A stretch of 64,000 nucleotides of DNA from Phallusia mammillata (lineage: Eukaryota; Chordata; Ascidiacea; Phlebobranchia; Ascidiidae). The stretch lies in NCBI GenBank assembly GCA_003260075.1, contig QLIY01000221.1:1-64000 (forward strand). Reading direction: 5' to 3'. Position numbers and translations under genes: made by a program. Numbering within the stretch: the first letter of the stretch is position 1; the number at the start of each line of letters is the position of its first letter. Shown piece by piece: positions 19,901-31,400 of the stretch. The notes under the pieces were generated by a model. It worked only from the letters and a program-made list of their open reading frames with translations. It ran no database searches and was not told where the DNA came from.

Positions 19901-20434
19901 TTGAAAAAAATGAAAAAATTAACTACACATTTCATTTAATGCAGTTATTAAAGGAGGTGTGGAGTTTCGCGTTTGAGCTTACCAGCTGCTGAATAGCAGT
20001 AGAGTTGGTAGGTATGAGACTTGAGTTGACTTTTTTGGTAAAGAATGCTTCGCCAACTAGCTTTGTTAAAACATGCTCGCAAAAAGTTCCAGAAAAGCCA
20101 ACAGTGCAGATACATTCCAGACAATATCCACTCTCGTTGTAAAATTTACAGTCTCCCCCATTATGGCAGCGGTTCATCCTAGCTAAGCGGAAATACACGT
20201 CATAACTTAATTATCTTTTTACACTACTTGATTGTAAACACATGCAATGTACCTGTTTTCAATAGACATAGCGTGCTATATTGTTAGTTAACAGTTTTCG
20301 TTATAAAACTTACTTGGTGTAGTCGGAGTACTTGTGGTAGCAGTATTAACAGCACCATTCGTAGACTGTGCTTGAATAATATTCCACAAACCAAACAGAC
20401 ACCACAAAAACAAAGTAACTCGATAAACCAACAT
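16998..20434 (-). CDS. Small type I membrane protein: SP-EGF-EGF-sushi-TM
   Basis: I do not recognise an orthologue. Exons from the 5' end are 20434-20314, 20182-19983, 19896-19662, 19542-19420, 18870-18732, 18133-18045 and 17173-16998; all phases join, giving 360 residues. Residues 1-23 form a hydrophobic signal peptide, followed by a short Thr-rich stretch. An EGF-like module (about 42-72) has the order CHNGGDC, CLECIC, GFSGTFC. A region of about 110 residues with N-glycosylation sites follows; it might be SEA-like, though this is weak. A second EGF of calcium-binding style (DVQEC to GVTC, about 186-226) leads to a complete sushi/CCP domain with four Cys and NWSG (about 228-301). One TM helix (about 307-329) and a basic tail of about 30 residues end the protein. 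An extracellular adhesion or recognition role is inferred only from domain content. The sushi exons lie among several G10 assembly joins. Confidence 0.8.
17258..17290. mobile_element. hAT-like terminus, truncated
   Basis: The sequence caatggttctcaaactgg followed by gtccgcgg resembles the left end of the element at 16303. No matching right end or target duplication was found nearby. Confidence 0.35.
17560..17746. mobile_element. GGTAGAGC-family MITE, truncated copy
   Basis: It carries the family right-end region atttagctaaatgcggg, then ggtgttagtagctcacc, with weaker similarity upstream (ggggtaaggtatt). The left terminus is missing. Its right part is duplicated again at 18285 by an assembly join. 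It lies in the last intron of the EGF-sushi gene. Confidence 0.45.
17681..18594. repeat. About 300-bp direct duplication with G10 joins
   Basis: Bases 17681-17986 recur almost exactly at 18285-18586. Runs of ten G lie at 18189-18198, 18275-18284 and 18585-18594. Between the first two runs sits a 76-base module (18199-18274) that also occurs at 19221-19296. The sushi exon 18133-18045 occurs only once. The pattern looks like shuffled allelic contig ends. Confidence 0.7.
18935..19220. mobile_element. Possible GC-rich non-autonomous element
   Basis: Both sides carry GC-rich blocks of opposed type (gtcgggtcgggttcgg on the left, gggttcgggccgggt on the right) around an AT-rich middle rich in gggcct repeats. 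This resembles a MITE, but I cannot define exact inverted ends or a target duplication. Confidence 0.25.
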
Positions 20435-20534
20435 TTTGTGTTCAAACAACTAACTTACTTTGTAATTTACGACTTGCTAAACGAATACAATCATTAAGTT
20501 AAAGGAAATATGTTATCTGACACTTTCATTGGGT

Positions 20535-20841
20535 GCCTTAATTACCATGCATTAAATACGAGTGTCTCGCGTGACCACTTGATATCACAGCAGCACTGCA
20601 CGCCCCTCAGAGAGGACAACTAATCGTGGCACCAGAACTGCGTGGAGTGACGTAATCGGAAGGCAGTGTCTACGCAACTGAGGGGGGGGGGGCGCCTTAA
20701 TTACCATGCAGTAAATACGAGTGTCTCGTGTGACCACTTGATATCACAGCAGTACTGCACGCCCCTCAGAGAGGACAACTAATCGTGGTACCCGAACTGC
20801 GTGGAGTGACGTAATCGGAAGGCAGTGTCTACGCAACTGAG
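20535..20841. repeat. 148-bp direct duplication bridged by a G run
   Basis: The two copies differ at several single bases, as alleles would. The bridge is ten G plus one native G. Confidence 0.75.
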
Positions 20842-21193
20842 TGGATGACTAGTACATGCACGAAATTGTGCCAATGTACCTTTCATGTATCTTAAAATAG
20901 ATGTGGAGTTTTGAAAAGAAGTGCCACCATGTTATCCATATGTAACTAAAATATACACCAAAATCGTAAGCAAATGCACTTCAATACACGTCAAAACATT
21001 CCGTGACTTTTATAAAAAAAATATTCTGTAAACCATTGTAAAGTAATAAGTTATAATAACATGGTGTTCTGAAGTGGCTCAACCTAGTTACGGACACACA
21101 TGTTTGCTAGTTATACGCGATTGCAGTTTGTTGTAATTGCGTTTGTCTGACTAGTCATGTGACGCATGTATCACGTGAGAATAAACTGAAGCA

Positions 21194-21447
21194 CGACAAA
21201 GCAATGCGAATGAGTCTTTGGTAATTGTTTTGTTAAACTCTTCCTGAAACAGTCTAAAGTTGTTGCTATTCAGCCCAAGTTCTGCAAACAAGTTTCACAA
21301 AATGGTTGTATGATTGGGGGGGGGGAAATGAGTCGACAAAGCAATGCGAATGAGTTGGTAATTGTTTTGTCAAACTCTTCCTAAAACAAGTTGTTGCCAT
21401 TCAGCCCAAGTTCTGCAAACAAGTTTCACAAAATGGTTGTATGATTT
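21194..21447. repeat. About 120-bp direct duplication bridged by G10
   Basis: Copies at 21194-21315 and 21334-21447 differ by small indels and substitutions and are separated by ten G at 21316-21325. Confidence 0.72.
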
Positions 21448-22403
21448 AAACTTTTAATTCTGCAATGATATTTGTTTATATTTGATTATTAAAGTAAATT
21501 GTTCCACACTTTGACATTGGGAAGTTGTGTTTTTTGTGGTCACGCTGGTGTTTGTTTCCCATTAGGGACCTACAAATAGAGCTTAACAGAAATGTCACAA
21601 CAATCGAACTTGTCAATACCAATATATGGTAGGGGCATATACTGCATGCTCTTAACCACATTTCGGCTTTAGGTCATCTGTCTCAATCAATTACGCTGCA
21701 TTGAAGGCTGTTTGTGACAGAAGGATTTAAAGTTAAGATTGTTGTGACAATTGTAGTGTGTTTTGACATGACAGACCGATAATTTAAACAGTAAAATAAA
21801 CTCAAAATGCATTATTACGATATGTTCAGTTCAGCACCACTAGTGCGTTAAAATAGATACAAAGCAAAGTTTCATTTGATCACATTAATTCTTCATTTAC
21901 CCAACACAAAAAATGGATTGTAATACAGCGTATAAATTTCAGTATATTTAGCTAAAGGCGCTAAATTGTTAATTTAATACATCTAAAAGTTATGGAATTT
22001 GTGCATCTCAGGCGTGCTTGTACGAAGAAGCTTAAGAGAGCTGTCAGTTTATCACTGCCCACTGATCTTCAACGATCCAGCGTTCTACATTTTGACAGGC
22101 GAATTTAACAAACCCCGTCGTCAAAGCATGCAAATTGGACTTGACACAACAGGCAGTCCCGACTGATCGTCTTTTACGATTTGCGCTTCGTTTGTGTTTG
22201 TCCAGTCCATGGCGCGGCAAATGCTTTGAACTTTAGCATAATATTTTGTTTGCCTCATAAGCAGTAGCCTAAAAAATTCTTTTACGGGACTGAAAAGTGG
22301 CGTTAAAAATGTACTGTTCAATAAACTGACAGGAAATTGTTATGTAAAACACAAATGCATGAACGAAATACAATTTTGACAAGTAAACCTACAAGAGAAA
22401 ACT

Positions 22404-25400
22404 ATGGGCAGAGCCACGACCGCCAACACCAAATCCGAAAAAGGGAAAACGAAAAAGGCAACGGCAGCTTCTCTGCGCTCACAAACACCGCCAGTCGCAA
22501 AAGATCTTGACGTCACAGACAAGTAAAAAGAGCAGCTATATCGTGCCTTTAGTCGGCAGTTGTAGTTAAATTAATAGCGGTCATACAAAGGCTGTTTAAT
22601 ATGTTTCCGTTTGCGATGAAATATACAAGCTAATCAGCGTTTGATCTCGCGATGAACCAACGAGAATGTATACCATGTTATTATGACATCACACACAGTA
22701 ATGTTGGCTTCGTAACTACGTATTCACGTGTTTTAATTTCGGCAGAACTGTTTGGCAGCGGTGAGCGTAGGACTATGTTGAGACTCACAGTTCTGTAGTT
22801 CGTGGATTGTAAGTTTTCAGACAACAAGGAAATAAAATGAGGGCAATCTTCGAAGACAACGAGCTGTCGTACGAAAGTTTCGTCGAAACATTTTGCAATA
22901 TCAACCGATCAGACGGCGATCGCTCCAGTGAAAGTGGTGAGTTACTTGCTGCCCAACTGACCAAGTGGTCAATCGAAAGGTCTTATGAATAGTTTTTACT
23001 AAATTTTATTCAAAATATGGTTAGCGACTTCCGCCAATAGAAATGAATTGTATTTCGTAAAATCGTAACATTTGCATGTTGCTTTTAGATTTTCTCGGCA
23101 ACCAAGTATCGATTACTGAAGACGAAGGTTCATCAAACTATGAGGTAAAAAAAAACTGCATTTGCTGTACTAATTTATCAATGCCTAAAAAATGCAGCAA
23201 ACGTTTACAGCGTTGGCACATGTAAAATGGGGTTTTGCAGTTGTACGACATTTAGATCCATTTCTTATCATTTATTCATAGGTATACAATCCCAACGTCG
23301 TGACATGACCTAACTATCCCACAGTGATCGCTTGCGTGACCGTATTTTTAGATTCCACTATCGTGTGTTGTTGACACTGTAGACTTTGTTGAATCGGGAT
23401 CTAAATTTGTCTCCTACGGCCAATGAACGGTCGGTATCAGGCGAAATTGCGAAGTCGAAATTAGTTGTCACTCAGCCCCTCTCCAAATGTGTGTGTATGT
23501 AGCTAGCTTTGATGTACAAAAAACAACTAAGCTTGTGAAAATTTCCGCTTACATAGCTTTGTTTAAATTAGATGTGTTGTTGTGATAGCCCACAACCGGC
23601 TCGGCGCGTAGCCTCTGGAAAATCACGACTGCTTTCGCTTATGTTACACGTGTATAAAACAGCAGCGTTTAAAGTGCTGCAAGCAAACTTCAGTTTTGGC
23701 ATAGGTGGTAAGTGCAAATTGGGTCAAGAAAGGAACGATTGTTCCGAACCTTGTCGAGATCGCTGCAAATTGTCAACTTAGAGCACTCGACCGTCGTATA
23801 AGTGTTGCGTAAAGCCACCACTTGTCCGTGTGTATCAAATTGCCTTGGTCCAATCGGTGATGACGAATGAGCGCTATCGGCAAGGCCGGTGGGACGATCT
23901 CATTTTACCAAAACAGTCAAGTTTGGCAACCACTGCAAGCGATCCAGAAGCGTGTTTGCCCTTGCGATGCGACGGCTAACTACCAATGTTTTCGTTTTAT
24001 TGTTTCATTGTTTGCTGCGGGAAGATGTAAGGCCTTTGCGATGAAGTGATCTGCCAAGTAAATTTGATCGGGGGAGCATGTAAACTATAAGATCAAATAG
24101 TAAAATATCGCCAATGTAAATCATTAGTGTTATTGACCTCTAAACTGGGTTTTTTCCGCAGTTTTATTTTGTCAATGATCCGTCATTGAACTACACTTTA
24201 TCTGAAGATCATGGTATTTAAAATGTAACAGGTTTAGACATGTGATTTGATAATTGCCATTCGGGGTTGTCAAGACAAAAATGATTCGCTTAAGTTCTCT
24301 TGTATTCGTTTGTCCGAGCGCCTACTGACACGTTGTGTTGTTTCGTCAATAGCAGGGTATATCCAGGAGTAGCGCGGTGATCGCTGCAGTGTTTCACAGC
24401 AATACTATACCTGATCGCAGTATGTATCTGTTGAAACCAGCGTGGGTGCAGCTATTGCACTACATCACGTCTTTATATCAGTTCGTAACGCGATGTAGGT
24501 GGTCGTATGGCTTGATTAGTTATAACAAAGAACCGACAATAACTAGCACCTTATCCTTGATAGATTAGTATTAGCTACATGCTTTCATTTGGTATTATTA
24601 ATTGCAATCTGAGTATTGGATTGTATGCTAGAGGGCTAATGCAAGTTGTATAGCAGTCGATACTTAAGTTTAAATCAAACGTGAATGCAGTTTATCAACC
24701 TTTTACAGTTCTATTGTGAAGGTTATGTAGCAACTTTGGATGTAACACAGCTTGTCGCATCATGTAACATCGAGGTGGCGAGATTTCGCATGTTTATGTT
24801 TTACTTGGTTGAACTGGTTCGTCAGTTGCGCTGGATTTATTACGCGCCTTCTAAATAGAGCGTTTAAATCGTGAGAATTGCGCCCCGAGAGTCGAACGAG
24901 AAAAACAGCTGATGACATCTTTCTATTACCGACTCCCAATTAATTTTTATTTTATACAACACGTCAGTCTGTCGTTAAATTAAAACTACGCGTGAAACGT
25001 TCGAACCTTCGCGGTCCATATCAGGTGCAATGCAAGATGCGTCACTTCCTACGTAAAAAATCTTTATGTCTGACCTCCTAATGTCAGTCGGACGTTGTTT
25101 CAGTTGGCACCGTAGTTGCACATTTTACTGTTCAATTCAGTTACAAAAGGTTACGGATTTCGATGTTACAATGGGCACAGCAGAGGTCTTTCCGTCGAAA
25201 ACGGGTGCGTGTGTTATTTTAGCGAGTTGTTCGATATTTATGACGAAATTGCGTCAGTGTGTCGTTGGTATCGAGCGTTCTACATCGTTAACGAAACCTC
25301 GTTACGACCTTCGCTGACCTGTTTGCTAAAATTAATTGGTCGGTCGATACTTCGAGTAAACACAATTGCTGTGCAATTCTGCTCACAAGAAATGTGTTTA

Positions 25401-28400
25401 CTATTGACATCATTGGTCGCTAAATGCTGGTTTTGTTTGCAGACAACCTCGACTAAGAGCTTGGAAAGCAACGGCAAACGCCATGAAAGAGAATATACAA
25501 GAAGTATAAGCGAAATTCCAGTCAGCGGTAAGCGCAAAACTGCTTTTGAAGATATTCTTGACAGTGTGTTTAAGTGTAGCAACTAGCAACAACATAAAAC
25601 CTAACCATCCGCAGAAAACGGTTTATCATAACTACATAAAGAATCAGATGGTGTGTTTGCACCTTGTTCCATAATGAAAGTGAAAGATACGGCGCGGTTT
25701 CTGCCTTGTGGTGTGAATGTATTGGGATACAAGGCAGCCATAACCTGACAACATGGGTTTGTAACATGAAGCGAAGTAAACCATGCAGGGGCTTGGGAGA
25801 GTAAATTCCCACCAGTGCGCCAAACTCTCACAGCGTGATATCGAGAATGAGATCTTGCTTTCCCACAGTTGTATTGAGTCGCCTTCACGTGGAGCAGGTT
25901 CATGGGGAGCCACATACGCCTACACACAGGCGAGGCGATTGTGTTGATATTGAATATTGACAAATGGGCAAACAAAATTCGTGTGAAACTGCTGCACTGC
26001 TGGAAGCCAAATTGTCATCTCACAACTTCTCTCAATTACCGTTTACTATACATCTAGATAAGACTAATGACACATATGGTGACGTAATCTATTAAACTAG
26101 CACAAGCGCATCTATTCATGTACGGATGTTTGTAATTGGAAAGACATGTGCGTGCTTATCGCTACAACGTTCATGTTTACACGGTGTACCATTTCAGACC
26201 AGAGGGCTCCAATGTTTGCTTTTTGTATTTTCTGGTAATTGCCTACCATCTACATCCCACTCCCTGCTTGTTGCGTTGACGCCGCGCTTGACTAACAGTT
26301 GTCATATGACGTACTACTATTTGAAGCATGCACATTTAATTCCAAACCGAAATGCATCGCCTTCGATCAGCACTTATCAGGGCGGGCAAAACACTCCAAA
26401 GCGTAAACATTGGGTCACCGTTGCCGATCGTTGATGACTGCGATTTAAATCAAACAACATTTATCATCGAAACTTCCGAGAAGCACAAATTATATTTGTT
26501 GAGCCCATTCAACATACATCGGACAATTTATTGCTATAATAGTTAGCAAACATGGCATCCGCCACTGTCTAAATTGGTTCAGATAAAAACGTTCCAAAGA
26601 TTGAAAAAACAACCTTCATTTGTGAAAATGCGTTATTCGGTTAGTTACCAGTAGATGCTGTCAATTTAGCAACGTGGCGCCATATTGCCACCAAGATTCA
26701 CCGAAATACGACAACTGCAGCTGGTTTCTTTAGCCATTTTTATTGAAGCGTTTATTACTTGGAAATGTTAAATATTGCGTGACGATAAAACCTATGAAGC
26801 CAACCACTGAAGCCTATTGACTTCTATAACCGCGTGAAACTATAAATAAAGTAAAATTCAGGTTAAACCACATTTTCATACAGTCAAACACAAGAGAACA
26901 AATGCGGTATACATTTGCTAATCAAGTACTGCAAGTTTGTCATTTTGATTTTTTTCTTTTTGACAGTGAATGTTGGCAAAGCCTCATCAACATCAAGTGG
27001 GCTAGTCGGACGTCGAAAGAAGCTCAGGAAGGTTTCCATCGACAAACTGACGTCATTCGGCGAAGCTGTTCGATCGGGTGTGACGTCACGGAAAACTAAA
27101 GTCCCAGATCGAGGTTGGAAATTTTAAACTTCTTTGTAACATTGTATGTCGGATTTATTCGATAATCACACAAAAGGGATCAAGCGTGACTGGTAGGGAT
27201 GATACTTTCAATGTATTGCATGAAAGAAACGTCTCGATTGACAGAACATGACAAGGGCTTTAGGTTTCGGGGAAACAAAATTTTTGGCAGAAATTTTAGT
27301 GTTTTATTAGTGTTGTTAAGTCATTGAAACTAATAATCATCTTTGAACTAATTCGTTTTCAACTCCAGAGCTGTCTGTTTGTGTAATTTGGGTTAAACTG
27401 TGATAGCGACTTAACTAAACTATTTTGATTTGTCCAGAGGATCAGGCATTCACGCCAGGCACAGGGGATGGAAGGCGAATGTCAACATGGCTGAGTAACA
27501 TCCCACCTTATCTGGCTCGTAAGTGGGTCGCGGATAGCGAGACGACATCGACTGACGGTGAAGGCGGAAGTTCCGGCAGCATTTCCTCTATTTCCTCTAA
27601 GAGCTCAGCGCCGCTCTCTAAGCCTTCTGTCTTCCGCATTCCCGCAACGAGACTGGGTGCCGCCGCACACAGGGGATATCTGGATTGCAGGAACAAGAAA
27701 AAACAATGGGAAAGGTAATTTACGTTTGCCCTGAATTAGCACACAAGTACATCTCAATATGTTTCGGGGTGTTTCGCTTTTTCACAATAAGTGGCTTGAG
27801 AACCTGTTTCCGGCATTATCATCTGGTCGTTGCGCTCTTAACATCAGACCTGCTGCTTTTACGCTTCAGCAATGCTTTGGACAAAAATGTTGCTTTTTTC
27901 ATAAAAAATAATGAATACGATTTTTTGTATTATTTAAATGTATCAAACATTCATTGTTTCCAAATACCCACAACATGAACTTTCAAAATTCAAATTAAAC
28001 CTGTGACAGGAAAGGACAATAAGAAATTTTACTTCCAGTGGTTGTAAAAAAAAATGTAACTAATTAAATCTACCTGGCCGCCAATAGCGGTTCTCGACTA
28101 TTTCACTGCTAGAACAATGTGGCTCAAATTTAATTGCTGACAAGGTGGTCTGTGGCATTGTTGTTGTTGGAGAGTTCTAATCAGTTTGTAACACATTTGC
28201 TGACAACTGAAAAACCTGTTTGGGAATCGTCGACTGGTAAACACCCCTCATAGCTTGCCGCAAGCCAACAATTACTGCAAACATGCTTAACGGTTGCGCA
28301 AGTGCTGTTCGAAACGAGTGGTATCTCACGATAACGCGTATGTTTGTAGATATGGATTATCTCTTGACGACAGATCCCTATTTTGCCTGTCAATGTGTGG

Positions 28401-31400
28401 TTGCAGCCAAACTAGACGAGACAAAATAATCGTTACTTTAATTATACGATCTCTTGTGTCAATAAAGCTATGTGCCAGTAGGTAATTCCCGATTTAAAAA
28501 TTTTTGCGGAACTTAGTGTCCCTTAAAATATCATATGACTTGCCTAATGATTTCAATCCTATTGAATCAGCTTCAGGCGTCCCATTACAAATACAAAAAG
28601 CAGAAGCACTATGTTGTCAGCTCATTAAGGGAACGTTTTGCCTTGTGCACCCAACTGACCTCCATTACTTCGTTCGAATGTAAACAACAAAACATGGTGC
28701 GCAAAGTGGAAGGCAGCACTTAAACCGTGATACCAAAATAACAGCAACCTGCTGAGCTATTGGCTAGTTTGGTTTGACAAGTACTCTGTGTTGATTTAAC
28801 CGAACCAACTCGACTGTTAGATTGGCCTACTTTTGCGTTTTGTATAAACTTTTATTAAAAGCCCCCAAAAAACAAAGCGACGTGCTATGACCGCCTGCTT
28901 ATCGACTTACACTGGATTTTTGTGTGTGATGTATCGCCTCCGAAACAGATTGAAATTCGACAGCTTTGTTAGGGTGTAAACAAGATTATCGCTTCGATGT
29001 ATGGGTTGTAAACACATTCAGATGGGGTAATGGGTTCAATACTATTATATTGTAAATAATTATGCGTTAAAAACGATTGTTTTGTGAATAATAAATACGA
29101 TTGAGTTGAACATTACAACAATAGGACCACTTGACAACTGTTTTAGTGGCGGTGGTTAATATTGGGTCGCTTTAATTTTTGTAACTATGTTTCGTTTCTC
29201 GTCTTCTTAAAAAACACATCAAACAGTTGTTTTTACGGGTCACATGAAGTCGGAAATAGCTCACAATGTAGTGTGAACTCACAGTGTTGTACTACTGCAG
29301 GGGTGTCCAACACGTGGCACGCGTGCCAAAAGTGGCACGCAGAGCATTTACAAATGGCACGCGAGCTTTTGCACATTCAGGTAGTAAACATTTGTCACGC
29401 AATTAAATTTGTTTCTATTGATTCTTCTTGGCCTTTATTCTAACCTCTGTAAAGATTAAATTGTTCGTTTTTGACAAAATTTAAAGCCTCCTTGCCATAG
29501 GCGTAGAGCTTCAAAAAAATGCCAGGGGTGCGACTTTTGATCAATAGCACCGATACCTTCTGTGTTTTAGCCTGTAGTTTCTGTCACATTATAATGTAAA
29601 TAGTCACGTGATACATTTCTTTGTGTGGTTGGGGTGTTTGCTGTGCGTCCAATAACGTATGCACATACCGAAAGGACGATTTGCCGAATCATTTTAACAA
29701 CGATTTAGTTTTTAAAGAACTTGTTACGCAGGAAATAAAAGTAAAACCAATTCACGTTTCAAATATAGCTGACCGAAACTTAGGTCATCTTGGATCAAGT
29801 TTAGGCCGCTGCAGTGCTTGGCAAACGGACATTTAACACGGCTTAGGAATCGGTAATGCAAACGTACATAACAACATCTAAAAGCGGCTATAAACCCCTT
29901 GCATTGTTTAATGTTGGCATGGAATTTGTTAACAAAAAAATTATAATTATTTTTATTTCAGAAAGTTATTGCGCCACATAATACTAAAACGTTAGTGAAC
30001 GTGCCATGTTTATGTCGCAATAAAATGCCCGTTTATTTCGAAACAATTGTAATTGTTGCGTTTCAACCGATGTCTGTTCAATTAATTACGTGACTACAAA
30101 CGCATTTGTGTTTAGTTGGAAAAACATTTTAAACCGACGTAACTTGAACAAAGATAAGTTTTTGACGCACACAAAGTACTCCAGTGCCCCATTTTTTTCT
30201 AACCGTTTAGTAGGGTTCTACATATTGGCCAAATATTCGGATTGAGCCCGTGCCGTTAAGACGTTTGAGACATGGTTTGGAAAACGTACCAAAGGCTGGC
30301 ACGCGAGTATATTTTGAAACCAAAATTGGCACGGCGGTGTGTTCGAGTTGGACACCCCTGTACTACTGTGTAGTAAACCCGGGTACACTGCCTTTCCACG
30401 CTAACGCATCAATAATAGATCACTGATCCATTGTAAACCAGCACCGAGCACTGAGGCTTCTATTTTGGTCGCCGACGTCATCGTTAACTTTATGTTCAAA
30501 CTACTTCCCGTTGCTATACTATTTTTGGCTCCAATGCAACGCCTAAACTGACAATACGATATTGGAAGTAGAAAACATTCATACCAGAGTTTTGTGTATT
30601 TTCTAATGTCTGTACTCAGGGTTTGTGTATTTTCTAATGTCTGTACTGTTTGGTTGCAGGTTTTGGTGCGTTCTCCAAGACACTTGTCTTTATTGTTACA
30701 ACACCCCTCAGTCGGACGTGACCCGTGACGCAGTGTTGTTACGAGGCTATGATGTTGTTGCTGACGTCACTAACCTTAATCGAACCCGATTCGTGTTTCG
30801 ACTGCAGCAACAGGTGCTGTTAAAATAAAGTATCACATTTTTAATCCATTTATTGCCAAACTAATGAGGTTAATGAGCGATAATTATACCACGTCATGTG
30901 TTTTATGCATTTACCTTTTGAGGTTATGACGCTGAATTGAAGAAATAATTAGGCTGATATATTACATCATACAAATATTCAGGAAATTTTGGTTAAAGAG
31001 AAATGAGGCTGTTAAACTATACCAGCAGTTGTTTGCATTAAACTATAAGTTTGATTGTTGTTCAGGGAGTTCCAACTCTCCACTTTGCATCGGACAATCA
31101 TCGGGACTTCCTTCTTTGGGTAGGAACGCTTGAAAGAGAAACGCGTCAAGTAACTGCGCACCGAAATCAAACGTAAGTAGCTAATGGCAATCAATGGTCA
31201 CATGACCGTACGTCATTCATTCTTATAATCTCATACTCCTGTAAAGGCTTAAGTATTAGTAGTAGCAAGAGTCGGTTTGGTATAATGTGAAACACAATAC
31301 AAGTACAAAGTGCAATGCAATAAATTTCGTGTATTTTTTTAGAAAAAGCGCATCTACTGAAGAAGAATTGTTAGTGGCAAAAAAGAAGGTTCACCGTGCT

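Larger units (their letters stand above)
20435..22403. other. Spacer between divergent genes
   Basis: The EGF-sushi gene (minus) and the PH-domain gene (plus) start on either side, so promoters for both should lie here. No specific element can be named. Two assembly-type duplications occupy much of it: 20535-20682 repeated at 20694-20841 across a G run, and 21194-21315 repeated at 21334-21447 across G10. Minus-strand frames near 21476 and 22121-22522 show no family or splice support. Confidence 0.5.

Noticed and set aside
24377..24568. Possible extra exon in intron 3 of the PH-domain gene
   Set aside because: It lacks matching acceptor and donor, and the exons on either side already join in phase.
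29621..29836. Transposase remnant inside the 1.06-kb hAT-type element
   Set aside because: The frame lacks the RW or catalytic motifs of hAT transposases and is too short to judge.
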